This document shows positions 30,487-38,896 of a DNA stretch of 47,758 nt, one piece after another. Source of the DNA: Desulfotomaculaceae bacterium. GTDB taxonomy: Bacteria; Bacillota; Desulfotomaculia; Desulfotomaculales; Pelotomaculaceae. Below the pieces are notes generated by a model. It saw only the letters and a program-made list of their open reading frames with translations. It did not search any database and was not told the origin of the DNA. The stretch covers positions 1 through 47,758 of the forward strand of contig JAQVOX010000003.1 of the NCBI GenBank assembly GCA_028702435.1, in the 5' to 3' direction. The first letter of the stretch is position 1. Each line of letters opens with the position of its first letter. Both the position numbers and the translations under genes were made by a program.

Positions 30487-30828
30487 ATGAAGTGCGTCGA
30501 ATTGGTCAAGGCATTAAACTTGAGCATGCTTACTCCAAAAGAGATTGACCCTAATTTGGAAGTAACGGGCTGCTACTGCGGAGACTTATTAAGTTATGTT
30601 ATGGCTCATGCTAAAGCAGGTGATGTCTGGCTGACGATCCAAACGCACCAAAATATTGTGGCCGTGGCAGTGCTTTTGAATTTATCATGCATTGTTTTAG
30701 TAGAGAATAATCTTCCCCAGGAAGAAACTCTGTTTAAGGCGCAAAGGGAGGGTATAGTCCTTTTAAGTTCTTCAGATGATGCTTATCATCTGTCAGGCCG
30801 TCTATACGCCTTGGGCTTGGGCAGGTGA
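30487..30828 (+). CDS. DRTGG-domain-like protein
   Basis: 'VTGCYCGDLLSYVMAHAKAGDVWLTIQTHQNIVAVAVLLNLSCIVLVE'. Confidence 0.8.
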   Translation: MKCVELVKALNLSMLTPKEIDPNLEVTGCYCGDLLSYVMAHAKAGDVWLTIQTHQNIVAVAVLLNLSCIVLVENNLPQEETLFKAQREGIVLLSSSDDAYHLSGRLYALGLGR

Positions 30829-31577
30829 AGAATATGCGGGAGTGGGCTCTCGACCTGCACATTCATACCATACTATCACCTTGCGCGGGGGATGATATGA
30901 CCCCGCCGCAGATATTACGCCGGGTAAAGGAACTAGGTATAGAAGTTGTTGCCATTACCGACCATAACTCGGCCGAAAATGTGGAAGCTTTTTATATCAA
31001 GGGAAAAGAAATGGGAGTTAAAGTCGTCTCCGGCATGGAAGTACAGACAAGGGAAGATATCCATCTGATCTGCCTTTTTGACACCCTGGAGCAGGTATTT
31101 AACTGGGAGAAAGCTGTTTATCAGCGCCTGCCGGACCTGAAAAACCGTAAAGAAAGCTTTGGCGCCCAATGGTTAGTGGATAGCGAGGGTAATATCACCG
31201 GCGAAGTGGATAGACTGCTTTTGATGGGAGCAGACCTTTCATTAACGGAAGTGGTCAATGGGGTCCATGCTATTGGAGGCCTTTGTATAGCTGCCCATAT
31301 TGACCGCAGGGCCTTCAGCCTGTGGGGAAGCCTGGGTTTTATTCCTGATCGCCCGGCCATAGATAATGTAGAATTAACCCCCCACTTAGCCCGCAACCCG
31401 GACCAACTTGCGCAATTGCGAGAGAAGGGTTTCAATTACCTAATCTCGTCAGATGCGCACTATCTTGACGGCATATATCCTCCCCAGTGTTTTGCCCGCA
31501 TAGAAGAGTTCAGCATCAAAGAGCTAAAAGCAGCTTTTTTGAGTCAGGACGGCCGGTATATACGTACTACACGTTAA
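30825..31577 (+). CDS. PHP-domain metal-dependent phosphoesterase
   Basis: 'DLHIHTILSPCAGDDMTP', 'VAITDHNSAEN', 'GLCIAAHIDR', 'ISSDAHYLDG'; alternative ATG at 30834. Confidence 0.92.
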   Translation: MKNMREWALDLHIHTILSPCAGDDMTPPQILRRVKELGIEVVAITDHNSAENVEAFYIKGKEMGVKVVSGMEVQTREDIHLICLFDTLEQVFNWEKAVYQRLPDLKNRKESFGAQWLVDSEGNITGEVDRLLLMGADLSLTEVVNGVHAIGGLCIAAHIDRRAFSLWGSLGFIPDRPAIDNVELTPHLARNPDQLAQLREKGFNYLISSDAHYLDGIYPPQCFARIEEFSIKELKAAFLSQDGRYIRTTR

Positions 31578-31667
31578 CAAACTCAACAGCGACAAGTAGA
31601 CAATATTCGTACAGCACGTTAGCTTACTCAATAGATTACCGGCTTAAGCAATTTCAATGAAACAAAT

Positions 31668-31695
31668 AGGAGAGGAGTAGATTTACTCCTCTCCT
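31668..31695. terminator. Perfect 12-bp hairpin
   Basis: AGGAGAGGAGTA-GATT-TACTCCTCTCCT between PHP gene and the 31706 small ORF. Confidence 0.6.
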
Positions 31696-31705
31696 AAAAC
31701 TCTCA

Positions 31706-31870
31706 TTATTTCGGCCGGTGTTCGAACAGGTCGATGGTACCCAATAAAATGTGAGCCAACCCAAAGCCTGTGATTCCCCAGCCCATTACGGGGCTTGAGT
31801 TGCGCAAGGCTAGTCCCGCAGCGGTAACGGCGGTGCCGAGAACAGTCGGGATAAATCCTTCGCGTGGCAA
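31706..31870 (-). CDS. Small hydrophobic protein (54 aa)
   Basis: LPREGFIPTVLGTAVTAAGLALRNSSPVMGWGITGFGLAHILLGTIDLFEHRPK; TTG start with GGGGGGA upstream; below ORF-track cutoff. Confidence 0.6.
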   Translation of the reverse strand: MPREGFIPTVLGTAVTAAGLALRNSSPVMGWGITGFGLAHILLGTIDLFEHRPK

Positions 31871-32033
31871 CAAAATCCCCCCTTTCTGAGAGTGTGATTA
31901 TATTATTTGGAGAAACACTTCTTTTATGTCTGTAAAATATTTGTTTTTCTTGGCGATTTCAATCACTCACATGCAAAAAGGTGCGAAGATCGATCGGAAC
32001 TGCAGAACACTGTTTTACAGCAGAGACGTATTT

Positions 32034-32630
32034 TTAGTTTGGCCATGCTTTGTGTTTACTCGAGTTATTATCCTTAAAATCCCCCCTTAAGGTACGGGTA
32101 AGATAAATAATCCGGCAGATATTCTCCAAACTGGTGGTCCACTGGTAGGCTTCCTCCAGTACTGACCCTACCGCAAAGCTCCCATGGCCGCGCACCATTA
32201 CTATTTTATTCTCTTTTAAAAGTGGCGGCAGTTTTTGCTCAATTTCTTGAGAGCCGATGGTATGCTCTGCACTAAGGACCGGAATTTTATGCAGCAGGTA
32301 GGACCCTTCTGAGTCAATCGGAAAAATTTCGTCTTCGATGAGAGAAAGGGCAATAGCGTGGACCGGATGGGCATGCACTATGGCCAGAGCGGCGGTATTA
32401 TTGTAAATTGCCTGGTGTACCCCGATTTCTGTTGAGGCCAAAGTAATCTTGCTGTCATTTTTAGTCAGACCTGTTTCGATCAAATCCCCCTCTTCTAGAT
32501 GACCTAGCATTGCTCTCCGTCTAGTGATAATGATCCGGTCTCCAAGATGCACACTGAGGTTGCCGCTATGCGAGTTGTTTAAGCCGGCCAGAAACAGATC
32601 GCGCCCGAATTTTTTAAATTCTTCTAGCAT
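32034..32630 (-). CDS. Class II aldolase/adducin family protein
   Basis: 'GLNNSHSGNLSVHLGDRIIITRRRAMLG', 'AIVHAHPVHAIALS', 'VMVRGHGSFAVG'. Confidence 0.92.
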   Translation of the reverse strand: MLEEFKKFGRDLFLAGLNNSHSGNLSVHLGDRIIITRRRAMLGHLEEGDLIETGLTKNDSKITLASTEIGVHQAIYNNTAALAIVHAHPVHAIALSLIEDEIFPIDSEGSYLLHKIPVLSAEHTIGSQEIEQKLPPLLKENKIVMVRGHGSFAVGSVLEEAYQWTTSLENICRIIYLTRTLRGDFKDNNSSKHKAWPN

Positions 32631-32970
32631 ATAATCCCCTCCAGTGCCAACTCTAGCAACTTATGTGCCAGGGGTCGGCTAGAATTAACTTTTCCCTGAG
32701 ATCTTTCCTGCTAATCAAGCTACTTAAATTTACGCGAATCATCTTTTCCGAACAGCCGGACAATTTCATGAATTTTAGCCTCCTTAGAACACTTCAGTAA
32801 CGGACCATTTCTCCTCAACAGTTAGAAATCCTTTTTTTAGTGTAAAATTATTAATCATGCTAGTTATACTAGTATAGTATTGCGTGTTTATTAAAAAAGT
32901 AGGCGATGACAGTGTGATCGGGAAAACATGGTTTGAAAATCATTAACTAAGATGATAAACTACTGTTTGG

Positions 32971-34074
32971 GTGATAATTATGAGTTTGAACTGCGGTCTA
33001 ATTGGGCTTCCTATGGTAGGAAAAACCACGATATTTAATTTGCTCACCGGCGCGGGTGTGGAAACGTCTAATTTTTTAACCGGTAAAACTGAAACTAACG
33101 TAGACATTGCCACAGTACCGGACAGCAGGGTGAATTATCTCAGTAATTTATACAAACCACGCAAGACTACCTACGCGCAAATTCAGTTTAGTGACGTGCC
33201 TGGTTTGGTACGGGGTTCCAGTCAGGGGCAGGGAGTCGGCAACCAGTTCTTGAATGCGATCCGGAATGTGGACATGCTGGCTCATGTTGTGCGGACTTTT
33301 AACGATCCGGATCTCCCTCATGTTGACGGGAATTTAGATCCCTTGCGTGATGTTGATACGATTAATATGGAACTTCTTTTCGCCGATATGGAAATAATTG
33401 AAAAGAGAATTGACCGGATTAAGCACGGAAAAAAGGTAAAGAAAGAAAACGCGCTGGAGTTGGCAGTTTTAGAGAAATGTCTCGATGCCCTGGAAAATGA
33501 GAAACCCATTGGGCAGCTAGAATTGACTGAAAAAGAAAAGCTGATCTTAAAAAATTACAATTTCTTAACTGAAGAACCGCTCTTGCTGGTCGTCAACATG
33601 GATGAAGAGCAGTTTAAATCCAAGTCTTACCCCGGCAAGGCTGAGTTGGAAGTATACGCTGCCGGGCATGGCCTGCCGGTGATTGAAATATGCGGCCGAA
33701 TTGAAATGGAAATCAGTACGCTGCCTGAAGAGGATAAGGAGTTATTTTTGACTGACCTCGGCATTATTCAGTCGGGAATAGACCGATTAACCCAGGCTGC
33801 TTATGATTATCTTGGTTTGATCTCGTTTTTTACCGTGGGCAGTGATGAGGTGAAAGCATGGACCATAAAGAAGGGAACCGAAGCCAAACGGGCGGCGGGA
33901 AAGATTCACTCCGACTTGGAGCGGGGCTTTATTAAGGCGGAAGTGGTGAAATATCGCGATTTACATGAATTGGGGAATATGTCTAGAATTAAGGAAAAGG
34001 GTTTGTTCCGCCTGGAAGGTAAGGAGTATATCGTCGAAGACGGTGACGTCATTAATTTTAGATTTAACGTATAA
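32971..34074 (+). CDS. ychF: YchF/OLA1-family translation-associated GTPase/ATPase
   Basis: 'GLIGLPMVGKTTIFNLLTG', 'DVPGLVRGSSQGQGVGNQFLNAIRNVDMLAHVVR', C-terminal TGS-like 'SFFTVGSDEVKAWTIKKGT'. Confidence 0.95.
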   Translation: MIIMSLNCGLIGLPMVGKTTIFNLLTGAGVETSNFLTGKTETNVDIATVPDSRVNYLSNLYKPRKTTYAQIQFSDVPGLVRGSSQGQGVGNQFLNAIRNVDMLAHVVRTFNDPDLPHVDGNLDPLRDVDTINMELLFADMEIIEKRIDRIKHGKKVKKENALELAVLEKCLDALENEKPIGQLELTEKEKLILKNYNFLTEEPLLLVVNMDEEQFKSKSYPGKAELEVYAAGHGLPVIEICGRIEMEISTLPEEDKELFLTDLGIIQSGIDRLTQAAYDYLGLISFFTVGSDEVKAWTIKKGTEAKRAAGKIHSDLERGFIKAEVVKYRDLHELGNMSRIKEKGLFRLEGKEYIVEDGDVINFRFNV

Positions 34075-34093
34075 GTTAAAAGGTAATTGTCAG

Positions 34094-34123
34094 AAAAGGG
34101 GGTGGTTTATACCGCCCCCTTTT
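34094..34123 (+). terminator. Rho-independent terminator of ychF
   Basis: AAAAGGGGG...CCCCCTTTT stem. Confidence 0.8.
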
Positions 34124-34189
34124 AATCTTGCTGACGTCACAAAATTTTATAAAATAAGCCGGGTTGCCCCGGCCTGGTCTAGTTAGTTA

Positions 34190-35284
34190 TCAATCTAGTT
34201 TTTCAAAACGATCCTTTAAACGCTTCATGACATCCGGCATAGTTGTGTATTCCATCTCGTCCAGATGTAGGCGGTGTGGTTCAAACGGCCCCATTGTGCG
34301 CAGGTAGTTAGCTATTTCATTGGCTTTTTGTCTAGCCAAGTCGTAGCCTGGATCGTCAAAGAAGTCCTGTGGCCCGTGTAGCTTGCCGTCAGCTAACTGG
34401 AAGCCCAGGCCAACTACTCTGGGTGGTCCGTCAAAGCGAGTGGGATTGGAATCTTTAAGAGATACGGGCATTAGCGGGCCGTGGTGCGAGCCACGCATCC
34501 AGCCTGAAACGATATGCGGATTGGTAAAAGGTTCTAGTGCTTCACCAACTGCCGGTAAGCCGCTTTGGCAGCGCACGATTAATACCGGATCGTCCTTGCC
34601 CACATAACGTCCGGCCATCAGGTTCAGACGCTGAGTTGTTGAAGTAGCTGCGATCTCGTCGGTGCCTTTTTTATAAACGGACTTGATGCAGTAACGGCCG
34701 GGCGCTCCTATGAAAACAAGCATGTCGTAGATCTCCTCAGGACAGGAAAAAGTCACCTTTCTGTTATCAATTAAGTCGCGTATTTCAAAATCAAAACCCT
34801 GATGCATATTGGGGTCGATAACTAGTCCAATGGTGTTGAATGGATCAGCAAACATTTTGTAGACGGGGAAGTTCCAGGCGCCCGGTTCGGTTTTGTCGGC
34901 CATAAATATAATTACAGGCTCGCTTTTGCGCTCTACGAACTCCATTTCAGCCACGCCCGGTCCCATACCCTTGATGTTCCCAGAAAACGCGTCAGACAGA
35001 AGATCCTGCCCGGCCCCGTATAATTTCATTTTCTTGGCGACAGTGGTGCATGAAAGGAACGTATCCCAGGCCATCTGGTGTATTTCCCCGCAGTTCCTTC
35101 CCAGTTCGTGTGTCATGATTAAGTTAATGTCATCGCCCACATGAGTGACGTGGAAGTCTATGAGAAGCGAGCTTCCGCCTAGTATACCTCTGGCTGTTTC
35201 CAGTAGTTCCGGGTGTACGCTTGAATGGCCAACGAACCCACCGACATCGGCTTTAATGACAGACAATGTAATCTTTTTACCCAT
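34190..35284 (-). CDS. Fructose-1,6-bisphosphate aldolase/phosphatase (archaeal-type, FBPA/P)
   Basis: 'KITLSVIKADVGGFVGHSSVHPELLE', 'FHVTHVGDDINLIMTHELG', 'MADKTEPGAWNFPVYKMFADPFNT', 'GWMRGSHHGPLMPV'. Confidence 0.95.
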   Translation of the reverse strand: MGKKITLSVIKADVGGFVGHSSVHPELLETARGILGGSSLLIDFHVTHVGDDINLIMTHELGRNCGEIHQMAWDTFLSCTTVAKKMKLYGAGQDLLSDAFSGNIKGMGPGVAEMEFVERKSEPVIIFMADKTEPGAWNFPVYKMFADPFNTIGLVIDPNMHQGFDFEIRDLIDNRKVTFSCPEEIYDMLVFIGAPGRYCIKSVYKKGTDEIAATSTTQRLNLMAGRYVGKDDPVLIVRCQSGLPAVGEALEPFTNPHIVSGWMRGSHHGPLMPVSLKDSNPTRFDGPPRVVGLGFQLADGKLHGPQDFFDDPGYDLARQKANEIANYLRTMGPFEPHRLHLDEMEYTTMPDVMKRLKDRFEKLD

Positions 35285-35494
35285 TAGGCTACCTCCTTAG
35301 AATTGTATGTTATATAATTCTATACTATGATGAAAATCCCTTCCTGATTCTTGATATTTTTAAAAAAAAGCTCAAGTATGTCTCCTTTTTTATTTCTATG
35401 GGCCATATATGCTATACTAATTACTGTTTTAGGATGGCTTAATCATTGCCGGCGGGGCTTGGAAATCCACCGAGCTGTCATTCTGTCAATCTAG

Positions 35495-35523
35495 TTGACC
35501 CAATATTTTTAGCATGCTATAAT
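35495..35523 (+). promoter_or_regulatory. Sigma-A-like promoter
   Basis: TTGACC (35495-35500), 17-nt spacer, TATAAT (35518-35523), 108 nt upstream of tRNA-Ala. Confidence 0.55.
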
Positions 35524-35630
35524 AAGGTGTAAAATTATTTGGCCATAGATTCTGGTAAGTAATGTGTAAGGCGTAATCTTATTCCTAAAGCATAAAAAAC
35601 CTTATAATGCTTAGTATTATTAGTTTTTGT

Positions 35631-35706
<76 letters not shown>

Positions 35707-35858
35707 AAATTTAGAAAAACTGCAATAGTTATTGAGTGGACTGTAATAGCCGTTGACTTAATAGCAAGGTGGGGTTTTTCCCCAGCAATCACATATATTA
35801 CCGGGTCCCTAGGATGAAAAAATTTTTTAAAATAAGCAAAGTATTTATAAGATAACGG

Positions 35859-35894
35859 ACCGCGGAGGTGGCAGTGATTCTACCCCGGCGGTTT
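35859..35894 (+). terminator. Imperfect hairpin with T-run (terminator)
   Basis: ACCGCGGAGGTGG...CTACCCCGGCGGT followed by TTTTTATTTT. Confidence 0.65.
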
Positions 35895-35923
35895 TTTATT
35901 TTATCTCAGCGGCGTTACTAATA

Positions 35924-36018
35924 CTCCCGCTTCTACAAGCGGGAGATAAGTGCCGCCAAGCTTCGAAATAAGTGCGACTAAAGTTCAGATGGGGTAAAAC
36001 TCCATCTGAACTTTAGTC
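35924..36018. repeat. Two consecutive perfect hairpins (possible MITE/IS-end remnant)
   Basis: CTCCCGCTT-CTAC-AAGCGGGAG (35924-35945) and GACTAAAGTTCAGATGG...CCATCTGAACTTTAGTC (35976-35992/36002-36018). Confidence 0.55.
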
Positions 36019-36098
36019 TTCTTTATCAAAAATCCAGAGGGAGTGTAACAAGAGTATTGTATATGTCACGAAAATAATATTGAGGAGGATTGCTATAA

Positions 36099-36919
36099 AT
36101 GAGCGAAAAAAAATGTTATTGCACGCCCGATGATTGCTGCGGTGAATCGTCTATAATCGAAAATGTGAAGGAGTATTACGGTAAAACCCTACAAAGTACA
36201 GCTGACCTTCATAGTAAAGCCTGTTGCGGTTCACCCCTGCCCCCCCCTGCTTGACGAAATGACCGTACTTGACCTTGGTTGCGGGAGCGGTCTTGACGTT
36301 TATGTCGCAGCAAAGCTCGTTGGTGAACACGGACAGGTGATAGGCGTGGATATGACACAAGAACAGCTTGATATTGCTAAAAAATACGAAGAAGAACAGC
36401 GTCAGCGTTTTCGGCTATTCTAAATCCAATGTACGCTTCATAAAAGGATATATTGAAGATTTGCGCTCTACGGGAATTGAAGATAATTCAGTAGATATTG
36501 TAATCTCGAATTGCGTTATCAATCTCTCGCCTTACAAGGAAAAGGTGTTTGAGGAAATATGTCGGGTGCTGAAACCCGGCGGGGAACTTTATTTTTCGGA
36601 TGTATTTGCTGACCGCCGTATTCCCGAACATTTGGCCATTGACCCGGTATTGCGTGGTGAGTGTATTGGCGGCGCCATGTACAGTGAGGATTTTCGCCGT
36701 ATCATGGAGCGTTCTGGTTTTGTCGATTTCCGCTACAAATCAAGTCGGGCGTTAGACTTGCTTTTGGTCTGCGGTAACACGGCGTCTATGTTGTCAAAAA
36801 CACGCTTCGCTTCTGCGTTTAAGGTTATTGGCGACCGTTTGACACATTACGGGGCTTTTGATGGTTGCGGGACTCCCTGTGAACCGGATTATACGAATGA
36901 TGGCAGCTCATGTTGCTAA
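36099..36919 (+). pseudogene. arsM: Arsenite methyltransferase (ArsM-like), disrupted
   Basis: N-terminal '[26 protein letters not shown]' stops at 36252-36254; next frame '[43 protein letters not shown]' stops near 36421; third frame '[20 protein letters not shown]...CRVLKPGGELYFSDVFADRRIP...SSCC'. Confidence 0.85.
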
Positions 36920-37017
36920 TAAAGAAAGGGGACAGCAGTCTATATTAGAAATTTTTCTTGATAAGAGGTCAAGTGCTTTTACCTGTTCACAGGCACCCTC
37001 GTTCCCTGGCTATGAAA

Positions 37018-37186
37018 CAAAGGGAAAATACCCAATTGTTCCATGGCGTGAAATGGCGGGCATGCGGGATGTGTAATTTATAATTACTTTGGAATTGACT
37101 TCCAAGAAATATGGGATACTGCTAAACATGATGTACCAGAGTTAAAAAGGCAGATTCTGAAAATTATAGATGCTGAATCAAATTAA
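37018..37186 (+). pseudogene. HepT-like (DUF86) toxin C-terminal fragment, disrupted
   Basis: 'ETKGKYPIVPWREMAGMRDV' then after a frameshift 'YNYFGIDFQEIWDTAKHDVPELKRQILKIIDAESN', resembling the HepT 'IPWREIAGMRDVLIHxYFGVD' region. Confidence 0.65.
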
Positions 37187-37218
37187 AGCCACCCCTATAA
37201 CGACGGGTGGCTTTAATT
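37181..37218 (+). terminator. Perfect 14-bp terminator hairpin
   Basis: AATTAAAGCCACCC / GGGTGGCTTTAATT followed by T. Confidence 0.75.
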
Positions 37219-37678
37219 TCGAAAAAACGTGTATCTTTGAACATTTGGCAAAGGGTATGCATTGTATCATTTATTAGTAGGTTATTTTTGCCTGAAAAGG
37301 CTTGAACTATTGAATGAGAGGGTTTGGTAGATTCTTGTTTTTAATTGCAGACATTTTCAATAGTATTTTTATGGTAAGCGCCAAATTAAATTTGCTTTTA
37401 GGTAATGCTATACCGTAGTAATCGTTTGACATTAGATAGAGGTATGCATTTTTAAGGCAAATCGTTCAATACTTGAGATAATCGTTGGACATTAAATTTG
37501 AAAAGAATTTAATGTCGCATGTTAAGAAAACAGGGTTAATCGGTCCGACGAATTATCCATGTAAACCCGAGCTCTGCCAAAAGATAAATCCAAATCAAAC
37601 CTTTGCTAGGCTCAAATCCTCTCAACAATTTGACGCCATTTCTGGTCAGGAAGCTATCTTCCACCTGGCTCTCCATTT

Positions 37679-38731
37679 CTAAGGACGTCCGTAAGCCCTA
37701 AAAAAAGACTTTACCTCAAGGCATAAATCCTCCGGCAAAACAACACTGACCGGCTCCTGCAGCACTGCCTGGAAAAAATTCAGATCAGGCGCGTAGTCTC
37801 TGGTATTCAAGAAGGTTCTAGGCACGATCCGAAAGTGCGCAGGGAAAAACCGCTGACCCTCGGGGCCAAAGAATAAGGACGCATTAAAGCTGTATATACC
37901 TTTCTTACTATAGTAGCTGAAAATTTTTTGAATGCCTGATACGAGTTCACTAATATTCGCGCTCCTGAAGTCATCTATGCAGTACACTCCGGGAAACACA
38001 CAAATTATCTCACCCAGCATACCTAAAGCTACATAAGATGTAAGCCAGTGAGAACCTCCCAGCTGTCCGATGTATCTTTCGTCATTCTTTTGTTCAATGT
38101 TAACCATTTCCTGCCAGTAATCTATCTGATAACTCCTATAAAACAGCTCTGATGCCCTTAATTCATCAGCAAACTGGTTCCCGGGATGTTTTGTGGCAAA
38201 GTACTGCTGGTGCGGGTGGACCAACCCACCACCGGACGGGGGCATATAGTTCCAGCCCATAATATGATAAGGCAAGGGAGTTCCAATAACTTTCACTCTT
38301 TTAAGAAATTCAAGCCCAATCGTAAAAGAGTCAAGTAGTATTTTGTAGCTGAACTGGTCCAGGGGAACAACATGCGCGCGGGTCATAATACAAACTGAGC
38401 TGTAAATGTCATATGGGTAGAGATTAGGCACAAGCAGGGCCTCACCCCTGGTCAGACGTCCCTCCGCTATTATTTCCCTGGGGAATTTGGGCGTTTGAAC
38501 CTCCCTGCGGGCGCCGCAAAAGGGACAAAAACCTTTTACGGGTGGGTCAAGGTATTTTTCCAGGTCCAGCTGCTGCGGTTTAATGGCTCCAAAATGCGAG
38601 AAGTGCCCAGTTCTACCGGTAAGAGGGTCAAAACGCACCTGCGATTTTACTACAATTGGCTGAAAATCCTGGCGGGGATCAAGAAAAGTGTTTTCAATAT
38701 CAATTTTTTTAAAAGTAATTCTTGCCGCCAT
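37679..38731 (-). CDS. Galactose-1-phosphate uridylyltransferase-like (HIT superfamily) protein
   Basis: 'GFCPFCGARREVQTPKFP', 'GGGLVHPHQQYFATKHPGNQ' GalT-like HPHxQ motif; likely start MAARITF at 38731 with GGAAGGTGGGG upstream. Confidence 0.8.
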   Translation of the reverse strand: MAARITFKKIDIENTFLDPRQDFQPIVVKSQVRFDPLTGRTGHFSHFGAIKPQQLDLEKYLDPPVKGFCPFCGARREVQTPKFPREIIAEGRLTRGEALLVPNLYPYDIYSSVCIMTRAHVVPLDQFSYKILLDSFTIGLEFLKRVKVIGTPLPYHIMGWNYMPPSGGGLVHPHQQYFATKHPGNQFADELRASELFYRSYQIDYWQEMVNIEQKNDERYIGQLGGSHWLTSYVALGMLGEIICVFPGVYCIDDFRSANISELVSGIQKIFSYYSKKGIYSFNASLFFGPEGQRFFPAHFRIVPRTFLNTRDYAPDLNFFQAVLQEPVSVVLPEDLCLEVKSFFRAYGRP

Positions 38732-38896
38732 GCCACCCCACCTTCCTAGCAAAATTGCAAAAATATAACTTAATTAACAGTATCTAATTATAACAAAATT
38801 TTTTATATTAGTTTACAAAAAATTTATGACTTAATAGTATATACAGGTTATTGAAATTTGACTAACTACCAATCTGCGTAGAAAAGGAGTGAAGTA

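Noticed and set aside
35711-35765. Imperfect repeat 'actgcaatagttattga' / 'actgtaatagccgttga' after tRNA-Ala
   Set aside because: Short and imperfect; no sign of an att site or array
37400-37500. Imperfect direct repeat 'aatcgtttgacattaga' / 'aatcgttggacattaaa'
   Set aside because: Only two imperfect copies without regular spacing; not a CRISPR or iteron array
37485-37682. 65-aa ORF between the HepT relic and the GalT-like gene
   Set aside because: No recognisable family; could be a relic but I cannot support a product
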